Shown: piece by piece, positions 33,593 through 43,347 of the stretch
How the letters are laid out: every line of letters begins with the position of its first letter
Position numbering within the stretch: the stretch's first letter is position 1
Source: Zasmidium citrigriseum
Taxonomy: Eukaryota > Ascomycota > Dothideomycetes > Mycosphaerellales > Mycosphaerellaceae
Assembly (NCBI GenBank): GCA_002786025.1
Contig: NHNW01000014.1
Coordinates: forward strand, 620,001-684,000
Length of the DNA: 64,000 nucleotides
Direction: 5' to 3'
Notes under the pieces: generated by a model
What the model saw: the letters and a program-made list of their open reading frames with translations, nothing else
Databases searched by the model: none
What the model was told of the DNA's origin: nothing
Made by a program: the position numbers and the translations under genes

Positions 33593-34696
33593 TCAAATGA
33601 AGTCACCATCCCCAAACCCTCCAAACGGATTCGGTGGCCGACCTCCCATGCCCGCACCACGAGGATGTCCGCCCTGACCAGGCCCAAAGGGCGGATCAAA
33701 CCTGGCACCAGGCGGCGCCTGAGGATCAAAGCCCGGACCTCTCTGTCCCTGTCCAGCAAAAAGCGGATCGTCAAACGTAGGATGCATCCCACCACCGCCC
33801 ATAGGCCCTCCCATACCGGGGCCAACACCTCCACGCAAAGGATCATTCGGACCGAGACCTTGCGGGTACAAATCTCGATCACCATACCTCGGAAAGCCAC
33901 CCTGCGGCATCCCCCTCGGCGGCCTCTGAATCTCAAACTCATCCTCGAAACCAGGCATAGGATCCGGCATGGGTCGTCGCGGCGGCATAGCCAATGGATC
34001 ACCCATGGGGAAAGGCCTAGCAGGAGGATCCCTCTCCTCTCTTAGCGGATCATACCGCCGTCTATCCTCCTCATCATTCCTGCCAGGAACAAGAGGCCGT
34101 CCTTCTTGTCTCTGCTGCTCAGTCACCTCCTCATACCCCTCCTTCTGCAGTCCCGGCGCAAGTTTCTGAATCAACTGCACTCTCATCAAACTCCCGAAAT
34201 CACTCAACCGGCCCACAGAGATAAAAGCCTCCATAATCTTCTTCTGCGCATCTTCTTGACTCATCCCCTCTGTCCTCTCAAAAGGCAAATTCCCATCGCT
34301 CGTCCACTCGCTCATTTTGACTTCGAATTGTTTCATGCTCTCATCGCCGCCCATTCCCATGCCCATTACGATGACTTTGTTGCCCATTTTGTTTACTTTG
34401 ACGAGGTACTCCATACTGCTCTGGCTGTGCTTGTATCGGAAAGCGTAGCTGCCGCTTTGGGCATTCCATTCTGTCGGTAGAGGTGATGGTTGTTCGGGGT
34501 CGGAAGATGCTTCGATGCGATGGTCTTCGCCTAGGCCGACGAGACGAAAGCCGATGGCTAGCATAGAGGCGTGTGCGGCGAGGGCGATGCATTCGTGGGC
34601 GTGGGTCAGTTTTTGGGCGGATTGCGGGAGTGAGGACAGCATGTAGTGGCTGATTGTCGGGCCCGAAAGGGCGTTGGCCGGCGGTTCGGCGCTCAT
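33593..34696 (-). CDS. PI31-like proteasome regulator (367 aa)
   Basis: PI31 (Fub1 in yeast) binds and modulates the 20S proteasome. The single-exon product has the N-terminal PI31 fold: HECIALAAHASMLAIGFRLV, GSYAFRYKHSQSSMEYLVKV and NKVIVMGMGMGGDESMKQFE lie within about residues 30-130. A helical segment follows, then a Pro/Gly/Arg-rich tail from about residue 210 with FPRYGDRDLYPQGLGPNDPL and many GG/PP runs, as in PI31 proteins. Known members end in a hydrophobic-Tyr-X motif that docks into the 20S ring; here the last residues are GDGDFI, so Tyr is replaced by Phe and the preceding position is Asp. The gene stands directly downstream of rpn1 on the same strand, a functionally matching neighbour. 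Confidence 0.88.
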   Translation of the reverse strand: MSAEPPANALSGPTISHYMLSSLPQSAQKLTHAHECIALAAHASMLAIGFRLVGLGEDHRIEASSDPEQPSPLPTEWNAQSGSYAFRYKHSQSSMEYLVKVNKMGNKVIVMGMGMGGDESMKQFEVKMSEWTSDGNLPFERTEGMSQEDAQKKIMEAFISVGRLSDFGSLMRVQLIQKLAPGLQKEGYEEVTEQQRQEGRPLVPGRNDEEDRRRYDPLREERDPPARPFPMGDPLAMPPRRPMPDPMPGFEDEFEIQRPPRGMPQGGFPRYGDRDLYPQGLGPNDPLRGGVGPGMGGPMGGGGMHPTFDDPLFAGQGQRGPGFDPQAPPGARFDPPFGPGQGGHPRGAGMGGRPPNPFGGFGDGDFI

Positions 34697-35163
34697 GATG
34701 ACGGTCGAGATGGAGTGGGTGTTGTTTGTTGAAAGAATGAAAGAACAAAGCGAGGTTTAAATGTTGTTCAGGTCATGGCTGAGCTTCATGGCTGTGCAGC
34801 TCTACGATGCATGACGAAGGTCACAGCTGCCTGACAAGGATCGGCGCGCGGTCCGGGCCAATGGCGGCTACCCGCACTGTCACAAGTGAATGTTACAAAC
34901 AAATCACCGCAGCATGCAAAATACACGTAACAACTACGCAGGTGGATACTTTGCAATGTCTCGAACAGTAGTATGGTACATTAGCGGCGTTACTATCTAA
35001 CGTCGCACCGGCATCATCATCCATGCCGGAATCTAAGCGGCAGACTATCTATACCACTGCCTTCTGCGCCTGTGTCCTCGCCTGATGCACCAGGAGAACG
35101 CCGTGGGACTATGCGTGCGTGAATCAGAGCATCGATGTTGCCCGAGAAGACGATGCCGCCGGT
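34697..35163 (-). other. Intergenic region between rpn1 and the PI31 gene
   Basis: This 467-base stretch holds the rpn1 3' flank and the PI31 promoter. I did not find a clear match to the yeast proteasome element (GGTGGCAAA). No ORF or repeat is supported. Confidence 0.4.
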
Positions 35164-37970
35164 TCATGGAGCCTCCCAGTCAGGGTTCTGTGAGACAGTA
35201 TGTTAGCAGGTTCACAGTTCACACAGCATTATTCATGGCTCACCTTCTTCAGTATGCAGACGCCTTCCATGACATTCGCCAGGCAAATCCATTCCTCGTC
35301 TTCCAGCTCCGCACGCTCACCGTGTCCTAGTAGCACTGGCGTTGACTGAGTCTGCCAGCCAGTGATGGTCTTGGGCCGACCAGCTTGACCGACCACATCC
35401 ACGGCCTGACCAACTCTCACGTTAACCTGCACTGGCTTGAGCTCTTCATCGAGTGTGATCAAGAAGCGTGGGTGCATGGCAGTAACGAGGTAGTAGAGCA
35501 GGTAATGATGGTCACCCAAGATGAACGCCTTGGGGTTGTCGATGAGGGAGATCGCAACCGTGAGCAGACCAGCCGCACCGACTCTCGAGAGGACTGAGCG
35601 ATCGGTGTGGAATGGGTTGATCGACATCGTGCCCTTGCCCATATGAAGGAGACCTTGGGCAATTCGAACCATGAACAGGGCGTTGGGGTCGCGGTGGTAG
35701 TATGACGCCAGCTGTCGCAGAAGCTGTGCAAGACGAGCGTTGTTGGTTCCGGCTCCGAGGATACCCATAGCGAAGATGGCGTTGATGGCGACATCGATGT
35801 CGTTGTCGTGCGAGTATCTCGACAGCGTGTCGTAGACCTTCATCTGTGGATTCGAAGGGCTAATGAGACCCATCGCGAGGGGTACTGCTTTCCGGATGTT
35901 GGCCTCGCCGTAGTGCATGAGGTGACCGAATTGTCGCAAGACCATCTCCTGACCCACGTCCTCGCCCATGGCAACCAGACTCAGTCCAAGCACGGCATAT
36001 GCCTGGACGGTCTGCTCGCCCGAGATGTCTTTCTTCTCCTCTTCCTTGTCCTTGTCCTCATCCTTCTCGTCCTTCTCCTCGAGATGGTCGTTACAGATGT
36101 GCAGGAGCTGCTGGAGCTTGAGCACGGCGCCTGTGCCAGCCCAGGCACAGATCTCGGCTAGGACAGATGCTGGCTTGGACATCGGGTGCTCGATGGCCTT
36201 GAGGGTTTCGAGAACGACATCGACCTCTTCCTGCTGTCCGAAGTAGAGCATGGCCAGACCAAGGGTCATGAAGCGGGTCCACTTGTCCTTCAGCTGCTTG
36301 TTACGGTCCTCGTCCAAGAAGGTCTGAATGATAGCCTCACTAACATCGGATTGTGCGGTTCCGACGAAGATGAGACCAAGAGAGAGCGCGGCAGTTGCTG
36401 ACAGCTGCATCTCAAGACCGGTGTCTGACACGAGAGGTAGCAGGATCTCGAGTAGGTCCTCCTTGTTTGATCCAGCGTACGCTAAACCGAGACCCATGAT
36501 TCTTGCGACCTTCTCACTCACACTCTTGCCCTCAAAGTCGCCCAGCAGCGCCATGGTAGGATCACTGTCCAGTCTCACACCAGAATTCATGATACCCATT
36601 GCCATGGCGGCACCGGCCTTGATTTGATCCTCAGGCACGTACGTGTAGGCATCGATCTTGTCTAGACCCATCTCAACATCCCACAGCATGAGCATACCAG
36701 CTGATGCTGCTGTCGAGATCATGCCATCCTCTTTGACCTTCCAGATCCAGCTCTGCTTGACACCGCCTTCCACTAACATCAGCTTGTCGTCGCCAAAACC
36801 AGCATTTACGAATGCGTTGACAAAGGCAGACGCGAGGTTGTGTCGTGCGGAGTCGGTGTTAGTGAGCCCCGCAGTCCGGCTCGATTCGAGATGTGACTTG
36901 TAGATATCCTCTGGCACCTTCGGATCAAGAACATTCAGCTCCTTCGCCAACGACTTGAAGTGTTCTGGAAGCTTGGTGTTGTTCAAGCACTCCTGCAGCT
37001 CTGGGTCCTCTTCAGCCTCCTTCTCATCCAAGTCCAAGCATATCCGCTGCCGGGCGAGGATGAACGCAAGCTGGCGTCTGAGGGCTTTGTCCTTTGTGGC
37101 GTTGAAGTCGGATCGAATGAGCTCCATATCGTTCAGCCGGATGGCGAGTGAGATGGCCTGGGTCAGCTGCTTGTACTGAAGGTAGATGTCGTGGGCGGTT
37201 CGGAGGAAGCGGTCGTTGTCGGGGTATGTGAGGAGGGGCACCATTGATGCCATGTAGAGGCAGACTCTGCCATAAGTGTTCTCATCGACGTGATCCTTAA
37301 TCGACTCGATCATCTCGAGTTCGGAGAGAATGTCAACCGCATCAGCCTCTGCGTTGTGCGACAGGAAGAAAGGCACAAGCGTGAGCGCGAGCTGGGTGAT
37401 ATCATCAGTGTCCTTTTCCTCATCCAACCGCGTCTGGTATTCCTGTCCAATCTCGAGCGCGAGATGGCGCATGTACTCATGGCCCCATGAGCCGATGTCT
37501 GTGCCAGGCGCAAGCAATCGGTACTTGAGCGTATCTCGTCGGTCTTCGTCATCAGAATATGTCATCCCCAGCACCGACAGCGTATCTGCCAGCGAGTCCT
37601 TGTCGTCACCCTTGGGCCATTTCTCGTACGTCTCGCAAAGCTTGTCGTAATGCGGGCGGAGGAACTTGAGCGGCTTGGGCACGGCGGTCATCGAACTCGT
37701 TGACGTCTTGATGCTGGTCTTGATGGCTTCGAGCGCAGGCTTGTAGAGGGACGAGTCGGATTCTGTTAACCGCTCAACGAGCATGTCCAGCTCGTCCTTG
37801 AGCTTCTGGTCTTCCTCGTTCAACTCCTCCGGAGGCAAATCGAGGTCGCCTTCCTTCTTGCCATCCTTGCCATCTGCTTTGGCGCCGTTGACGCCGTTGA
37901 CTTGCTTGCCATCTTCCGCCTTTCCCTTGCCCTTGTCCTGCGCCTTGGACTTCTCCTCCTCCTTCGCCAT
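35164..37970 (-). CDS. rpn1: 26S proteasome regulatory subunit Rpn1 (916 aa)
   Basis: Rpn1 is the largest non-ATPase subunit of the proteasome base and binds ubiquitin-like shuttle factors and Ubp6. Exon 35244-37970 starts MAKEEEKSKAQDKGKGKAED, a charged N-terminus usual in fungi. Helical repeats follow (for example RLLAPGTDIGSWGHEYMRHL), then the PC-repeat toroid with GxxxAxxG units (MGLGLAYAGSNKEDL, LSLGLIFVGTAQSDV, VPLAMGLISPSNPQM). The open frame ends in KKVSHE, which is intron read-through. Removing the intron 35188-35243 joins KK to a 24-nt last exon (35164-35187) coding NPDWEAP, matching the conserved Rpn1 ending. Length is normal. It is divergent from rio2 and in tandem with the PI31 gene. 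Confidence 0.96.
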
Positions 37971-38355
37971 GATGCCCGAGCGGGATGGAAGGTGGTTGAT
38001 GCGGGCTTAGCTGGAGGTGTCGGCAATAGTGATGGACAAGCGTGGTCAGGTCGTGGAAGTAGAGAGAAACAAGAACGCTGCTGTTCTTTCAAGCAGACGT
38101 CTGATGATGAAGTTGGGGGAGATGGGAGATGGAGAAGTCGTCGGTGTTGATTGTCGTGTGAACGCGTCCTTGGTCGCCTGTGAGCTCAGCAGCAGCAGCA
38201 GCCAGCGCCGATGCGGCCAAGCTTTGACTTTGGCGGAAGGAGCCGCTCGCCGACATCACCTGCATTTTCTGTCTTCACATGCCATCAATGTCCTGACCTT
38301 CTACCAACTTGTTTTCACTCGAATACAGTGTGTTGAAGTACTCAGTGAGGACGCT
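37971..38355. promoter_or_regulatory. Shared divergent promoter region of rpn1 and rio2
   Basis: The start codons of rpn1 (minus) and rio2 (plus) are 385 bases apart, so both core promoters must lie here. A sequence tttggcggaagg near 38231-38242 is the kind of GC-rich element seen upstream of housekeeping genes, but I cannot assign a factor. No TATA box is evident for either gene. Confidence 0.5.
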
Positions 38356-39837
38356 ATGAAGCTCGACACTCGAGCCATCCGGTACCTGACCGGCGACGAC
38401 TGGAGAGTTCTGACGGCAGTAAGTAGACCATTCGAGGTAGATCAAATCATTGTGGCTGACGATGCTAAAAGTGTGGACTAGGTTGAGCAGGGAAGCAAGA
38501 ATCATGAAGTCGTACCTACGCCTTTGATTCAGCAGATTGCTGGGCTACGAGGAGGTAGTGGAGTTCACAAGTGCATATCGAGCCTAGCGAAAGTCGGCTT
38601 GATCGCAAAAGTGAAGAATGCGAAATGTATGTGAAACATTCTTAGCTTTCACATTTTCTTCTCCTTGCTGACATTCAATTCGTAGACGACGGCTATCGAT
38701 TGACATACGGCGGCCTCGACTATCTCGCACTGAACGCACACCGCAAAGCCAACATCGTCTTCAGCTTGGGCAATCAGATTGGCGTGGGCAAGGAATCCGA
38801 CATCTACATCACCGCGTCTCCCGATGGACGACAACAAGTCTTGAAGCTGCACAGACTGGGACGAATCTCTTTCCGGACGGTGAAGGCGAATCGAGACTAC
38901 CTTCGCAAGCGCAGCACCGGATCATGGATGTATCTGTCGAGACTAGCAGCGCAGAAGGAGCATGCTTTCATGCGAGTTCTGCATCGCGAAGGCTTTCCAG
39001 TACCTGAGCCTCTAGCATGGAGTCGACATACCGTGGTCATGGAGTTCATCGACTCCTTCCCACTCCGCATGATTGACAGTGTTCCAGATCCTGGAAAGCT
39101 GTACGCCGAACTGATCGACATGATTGTTCAACTCGCAAAGCGCGGCCTGATCCATGGCGATTTCAACGAGTTCAACATCCTCATCAAGGTAAGCGAGGCC
39201 AAACACTAATCATTTACTGAGTGAGATAGACTGACTTTCGCTGAAGGAGGTGTCTGCAGGAGACAAAGTCACGTTGCAGCCAGTCTTGATTGACTTTCCC
39301 CAGACTGTGAGCACAAACCATGCAAATGCCAAGTACTACTTCGACCGCGATGTGGCATGCATCAAGCGCTACTTTGAGCGTAGGTTCAAATACGTTTCTG
39401 ATGAGCCAGGCCCTTTCTTCGCCGATGCGCTGAAAGGTGCCGACACAGAGCGGAGGCTTGACATTGAAGTGGAAGCAAGCGGGTTCTCCAAGAAGATGGG
39501 CAAGGATCTCGAGCGCTTTATTGAAGCAACTGGCGGTGATCAGACCGAGGCGGACGGTGATGATGGAGAGGAAGGGGAGGATGATGTTGAAGATCGTGAC
39601 GCAAGTGATGAGGGCGAGGGGCCCGAGGGAGGCGACGACCTTGAGGATGAAGAAGCTCAAATGGATGAGGCACAGCTGGCTGATGAGATGGGTACGCTTT
39701 CGACCGATGATGTGACGGCATTCAAGCCGTTCAACCCGGCGGCATTCGGCCTCGAGCCGCTGGACCTTCCTCAAGACCCCGATGCCGTGAGCGAGAAGGT
39801 GCGAACCAAGAAGAAGGCGAGCGGATGGGCGATATAG
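38356..39837 (+). CDS. rio2: Atypical kinase/ATPase Rio2, 40S ribosome maturation factor (433 aa)
   Basis: Rio2 acts on late cytoplasmic pre-40S particles. Exons 38356-38418, 38482-38626, 38686-39188 and 39247-39837 keep phase. The N-terminal winged helix is MKLDTRAIRYLTGDDWRVLT plus VEQGSKNHEVVPTPLIQQIA. The RIO kinase domain shows the glycine loop (GNQIGVGKESDIYITAS), the ATP lysine in QQVLKLHRLG, SYLRK-type RANRDYLRKRSTGSW variant VKANRDYLRKRSTGSW, the catalytic loop HGDFNEFNIL, and the metal-binding Asp in VLIDFPQTVSTNH. The C-terminal region is strongly acidic (residues about 325-385), as in fungal Rio2, and ends KKKASGWAI. All key residues are present. It shares a promoter region with rpn1. 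Confidence 0.96.
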
Positions 39838-40009
39838 AACCTTCCGGCCGACGAGATGCAGGCTTCTTTTACGTACGGCACGATCAAAGCAACGAAGGCC
39901 CTGGGCGTGAATAGAAAATGCAAACGGACGAATGACTAAGGAAGCTGCTTCCCAAACAGCGCGCATGTCTTGGCGCAAACACGCGACCCCCTCCTCCTCC
40001 TCCAAAATC

Positions 40010-40017
40010 TATAAATC
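40010..40017 (+). promoter_or_regulatory. TATA box before the SET-domain gene
   Basis: A tataaatc sequence lies about 100 bases upstream of the ATG at 40113 and downstream of rio2. Position and match suggest the core promoter of the SET-domain gene. Confidence 0.45.
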
Positions 40018-40112
40018 TTCCGACGCCGATCCACCGACAGCGACTTCCAACACACTCGGTCGCATCGCATCGCCCTGTTCCCTCAACACATACTCGCGAC
40101 TGCAACTTCAAG

Positions 40113-41885
40113 ATGGACGCACCTTCCATGATTTCTGACTTGAGCAATATGGCTGTGTCTCAACAAGACGATCAGGTCAAGCGCACCGACTCCGTCGCCC
40201 CAGACTGCACCGCACCAGAGACACCCTCAGCAACCACTCCTACAGATGCCGCCCAAGGCTCGCCTACCACCAAGTCTCCCCCTCCCAACCCTGATACAGC
40301 GACTTCGCGACCTCGAGATCTCTCCGCCTACATCAAGCCTGGAACCGCTGACACCACTCGCGGCTCTCGGTCTGGCAGCACTTCAAGCAATGACTCGGAA
40401 TCTGCAAGCCCCTTCAAGGTGTCACCTTCACCTTTGAAAGCGACGGCACCGGAGTTCGTCCCCTCTCCTCGACAACCTCAGCCAGAAGCTCCAGAGTTTG
40501 TGCCATCGTCAGCTTCAAAGCAAGCACCAGCACCCGCTCCACTCTTCCAAGTCCGGCAGTCGGCTCGAGGAGGTTCTGGTGTTTTCGCGACCCAGAACAT
40601 CTCCATGGGTACGCGCATCATCTGCGACCCTCCTATGCTCAGAATTCCGTGGAACCACCTGCACCTCGTCTGGGGACCATACTGTAGGCTCAACAACGCA
40701 CAGAAGCAAGAGTATGACACTCTCTACTTCTGGAACAACACCAACCTTCACCTTGAGCAGGCAAGCCGCATGTATCTACTTGACCCAACCGACAGCGCCA
40801 TAGAGTCGGATGACGAAGAGGAGCTGATCGCTGAGCACGTTCGAGTCATGGGAATCTTCGCGGTCAACAACTTCCAGATGTCCAAGGGCAGGCTCGGCAT
40901 CTTCTCCAATGCGGCTCGGCTCAACCACTCCTGCGTCCCGAATGTTCATCATAGCTACAACTCCGACCTCGACAAGTTGACCGTCCACGCCGTACGCGAC
41001 ATCCATGCCGGCGAAGAACTTCTCATGAACTACATCGGTACCGAATGCCACTTCTGGACTCGCACTCAGCGCTGGGACTATCTTCGTTCTCGATACGGCT
41101 TCACATGCCAATGTGAAGCCTGCTTGGACACGACCGGACTCTCCGACAACCGACATGAACTGGCGCGTGCTCTTATTTGGGGCATTGAGCAGTGGCAGAA
41201 GGGCGTGCCCCACGAGACGCACCTCTTAATCCCAGAATCTGGCCGGGATGCTCTGACTCAGGCCGAAGACATCATCTCGCTCCTCCTCGAACAAGGACTC
41301 CTGGCTGTTGAGTTGACTCGCGCTTACCGTCTTGCTTCATCTGTTGCCGTGGAAAACAACCTGTTCCAGAAGGCGTTGGAGTATGCATCCAACGAAGCTG
41401 AAGTTGAGCGGAACATCTACGGCAAGGAGAAGGATGACCTGAGAAAGAGTGGGGTGGCGAGTGAGTTGTGGATCAAGCAGCTCTACAATATGATCAAAGA
41501 CCTGCCCTACAAGCCATACAAGGGTCTCGCCAACAAGATCTTCAACATCACCGGGGTGTACCACGAGGTGCTCCATGAGGGCGCCACGAAGAAGGGAAAG
41601 AAGAAGAAGAAGTTCACGAGTAAGGACAAGCGCCAGAACAAGAATGGGAAGTTCAACTTCAGTCCCAAGAAGGAGGAGACTCCGAAGAACGGCGGAGCAT
41701 CGAAGAACGGAAAGAAGGCATCCAAGAGCGACGAGGCATCCAAGAGCGGCGAGGCATCTAAGAGCGGCGGGGCCTCTCAGGATGGCGGTACATCGAAGAA
41801 CGGAGAGGCATCCAAGACCGGCGAGGCCTCTAAGAATGGTGATGCATCCAAGAATGGCGAGGCATCCACTCCTGAGGATGCCTGA
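40113..41885 (+). CDS. SET-domain protein with PAM2-like motifs and Ser/Lys/Gly tandem repeats (590 aa)
   Basis: SET domains transfer methyl groups to lysines of histones or other proteins. The single-exon product has a disordered N-terminus with two PAM2-like motifs: SPLKATAPEFVP at residues 106-117 and EAPEFVP at 125-131. The SET domain runs from about 145 to 340, with RGGSGVFATQNISMGTRI, GIFSNAARLNHSCVPNV (the NHSC motif), GEELLMNYIG (catalytic Tyr) and the post-SET-like CQCEACL. A helical region follows. The basic C-terminus (KKGKKKKKFTSKDKRQNKNG) leads into about ten degenerate six-residue repeats of the ASKNGE type, then the stop. It resembles SMYD/SET5-like fungal proteins without a MYND finger. 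Substrate is unknown; PAM2 suggests contact with poly(A)-binding protein. Confidence 0.88.
   Translation: MDAPSMISDLSNMAVSQQDDQVKRTDSVAPDCTAPETPSATTPTDAAQGSPTTKSPPPNPDTATSRPRDLSAYIKPGTADTTRGSRSGSTSSNDSESASPFKVSPSPLKATAPEFVPSPRQPQPEAPEFVPSSASKQAPAPAPLFQVRQSARGGSGVFATQNISMGTRIICDPPMLRIPWNHLHLVWGPYCRLNNAQKQEYDTLYFWNNTNLHLEQASRMYLLDPTDSAIESDDEEELIAEHVRVMGIFAVNNFQMSKGRLGIFSNAARLNHSCVPNVHHSYNSDLDKLTVHAVRDIHAGEELLMNYIGTECHFWTRTQRWDYLRSRYGFTCQCEACLDTTGLSDNRHELARALIWGIEQWQKGVPHETHLLIPESGRDALTQAEDIISLLLEQGLLAVELTRAYRLASSVAVENNLFQKALEYASNEAEVERNIYGKEKDDLRKSGVASELWIKQLYNMIKDLPYKPYKGLANKIFNITGVYHEVLHEGATKKGKKKKKFTSKDKRQNKNGKFNFSPKKEETPKNGGASKNGKKASKSDEASKSGEASKSGGASQDGGTSKNGEASKTGEASKNGDASKNGEASTPEDA
41696..41870 (+). 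repeat. Degenerate 18-bp tandem repeats in the SET gene
   Basis: About ten imperfect copies of a unit coding ASK(N/S/T)GE lie at the 3' end of the SET-domain frame. Copies differ by small changes but keep frame, so the array encodes a flexible Lys/Ser/Gly/Glu tail. Copy number could vary between strains. Confidence 0.75.
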
Positions 41886-42513
41886 AGTGGGTGTGCGTCG
41901 CGAAGAGGAAGCATTGCGAGGTCGGAGATCTTTCCTTGGAGCCGAGATTGGTCCATCTGGAGGAGGCTGTACTTCGACGCTGTCTGGCTTGATAAGGGAG
42001 CCTCGAGACTGTTTTGATGGACTGTTGGAGTGCTTGGTGCATTTTGTATTGCTGAGCAACTGAGGCGGACATTGCGCGGCCGGTGCAAGGATGGCGATGA
42101 GATGGAGTTTGAAAAGCGTTGGTTTGGCACTGATACCCCTTTCTTGGAACTCTTACTTTCATAGACGAATAAGTTTCCTTTCGCTACATGTGTCTCATCA
42201 AATATTGGTTAGAATGATCGGATCGACGACTAGTTCTGAATCGATCGAGCGCGCCCCGCCAACTAAAATCAATGCTGTCATCGCTCAGGTCATAGCTCCT
42301 CCTTCTCATCAATGATGATAACACGACTTTGTGAAGCCACAAATAAAGTTGATGAGCTCACAATGACCACGATATCGAATGCAAGACCTTCATAACCTCA
42401 CCTCGCCCTCCACGAACATCTCACCAAACCACCAACCCAAAACACAAGCAACCATAGCTTCCACTCGCCTCACCCACCTCACGCGCACACTCACGCGCAC
42501 ACTCACGCGCACA
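41886..42513 (+). other. Intergenic region before the PNPOx-like gene
   Basis: Holds the 3' flank of the SET gene and the leader of the next gene. The end of the region (from 42379) is in frame with the following ORF and contains three perfect 12-bp repeats, described separately. The minus-strand ORF 41337-42059 overlaps the SET repeats and is a shadow. Confidence 0.45.
42478..42513 (+). repeat. Three perfect 12-bp tandem repeats adjoining a start codon
   Basis: The unit ctcacgcgcaca occurs three times without change and abuts the ATG at 42514. The unit length keeps frame; if translated it codes LTRT three times. Confidence 0.9.
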
Positions 42514-43347
42514 ATGGCATCCACAGTCCCCTCAAGCGCGCCGGGCGAAGCGCCCTGGAAATCAACCTTCCACTCGCACATCTCCAAAATGGACTCCCCC
42601 GAATTCGTCTTCACATCCCTCCACCCATCCGCCAACCCCTCCAGTCCCGTCCCCTACGTCCCGCGAGCCCGCTACTGCATCTTCCGCTCCTTCTGGGCCG
42701 AGCTCCCAGAGAACAAACACAACACCGCGCCCAAGAATGAGAGGATCTACGAGAGCGATATGCCATCTTTCACGACGGACGTACGCATGCAGAAAGTCTT
42801 CGAGCTATTTAGCTCGAGTTCAGGAAAAGCGGATCGCGAGGGTTTGGTACAAGGGAGTGGAGGGGGTGGGCCTTGTGAGGCGGTTTGGTGGGTTAAGGAT
42901 GTGATGGTGCAGTGGAGGGTGAAAGGGGAGGCTTTTATCGTGGGACCGGATATTGAAGGTGGGGAGGAGAGTAGTGGGGTTAGGACTGTTAAGAGCGAAC
43001 TTGGGCGACGCATGAGGGTTGTTAAGGAGGAGGGGAAGGACAGTTGGAGTTGGAAGAGGGAGGTTACGGGGCATTTTGGGAATATGAGTCCGGGGATGAG
43101 GGGGACGTTTGCGGCGCCGCCGCCTGGACGGCCGGTTAAGGAGAGTTATGATGAGAAGAAGTACCAGCTTGGGGAGAAGGTGGAGGATCTCGAAGACCCC
43201 GTCGCTAGAGAGAATTTCCGGGTTGTGGTTATCAAACCGGAGGAAGTTGAGTCCGTCGACTTGTCCGATCCCAAGAAATCCCGCCGGCAGGTGTACAAGT
43301 TTGATGAGAAGACACAGAGTTGGTCTCACGAGGAGTGCTGGCCTTGA
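42514..43347 (+). CDS. PNPOx-like FMN-binding protein, Alr4036 type (277 aa)
   Basis: The family has the split-barrel fold of pyridoxamine-phosphate oxidase and binds FMN; substrate is usually unknown. From the ATG at 42514 the product begins MASTVPSSAPGEAPWKSTFH. Family landmarks follow: VPRARYCIFRSFWAELPEN, SFTTDVRMQKVFEL, PCEAVWWVKDVMVQWRVKGE and a C-terminal FRVVVIKPEEVESVDLSDP block. Single exon. The frame is open upstream to an ATG at 42379; starting there would add 45 residues rich in Thr, Arg, Ser and Leu with only one acidic residue near the front, like a mitochondrial presequence. I give the shorter start because its context and position match the family domain, but the longer form is plausible. 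Confidence 0.82.
   Translation: MASTVPSSAPGEAPWKSTFHSHISKMDSPEFVFTSLHPSANPSSPVPYVPRARYCIFRSFWAELPENKHNTAPKNERIYESDMPSFTTDVRMQKVFELFSSSSGKADREGLVQGSGGGGPCEAVWWVKDVMVQWRVKGEAFIVGPDIEGGEESSGVRTVKSELGRRMRVVKEEGKDSWSWKREVTGHFGNMSPGMRGTFAAPPPGRPVKESYDEKKYQLGEKVEDLEDPVARENFRVVVIKPEEVESVDLSDPKKSRRQVYKFDEKTQSWSHEECWP

Noticed and set aside
41337..42059. Antisense frame of 240 codons over the SET gene
   Set aside because: Its repetitive Leu/Gly/Cys content is the reverse image of the tandem repeats.
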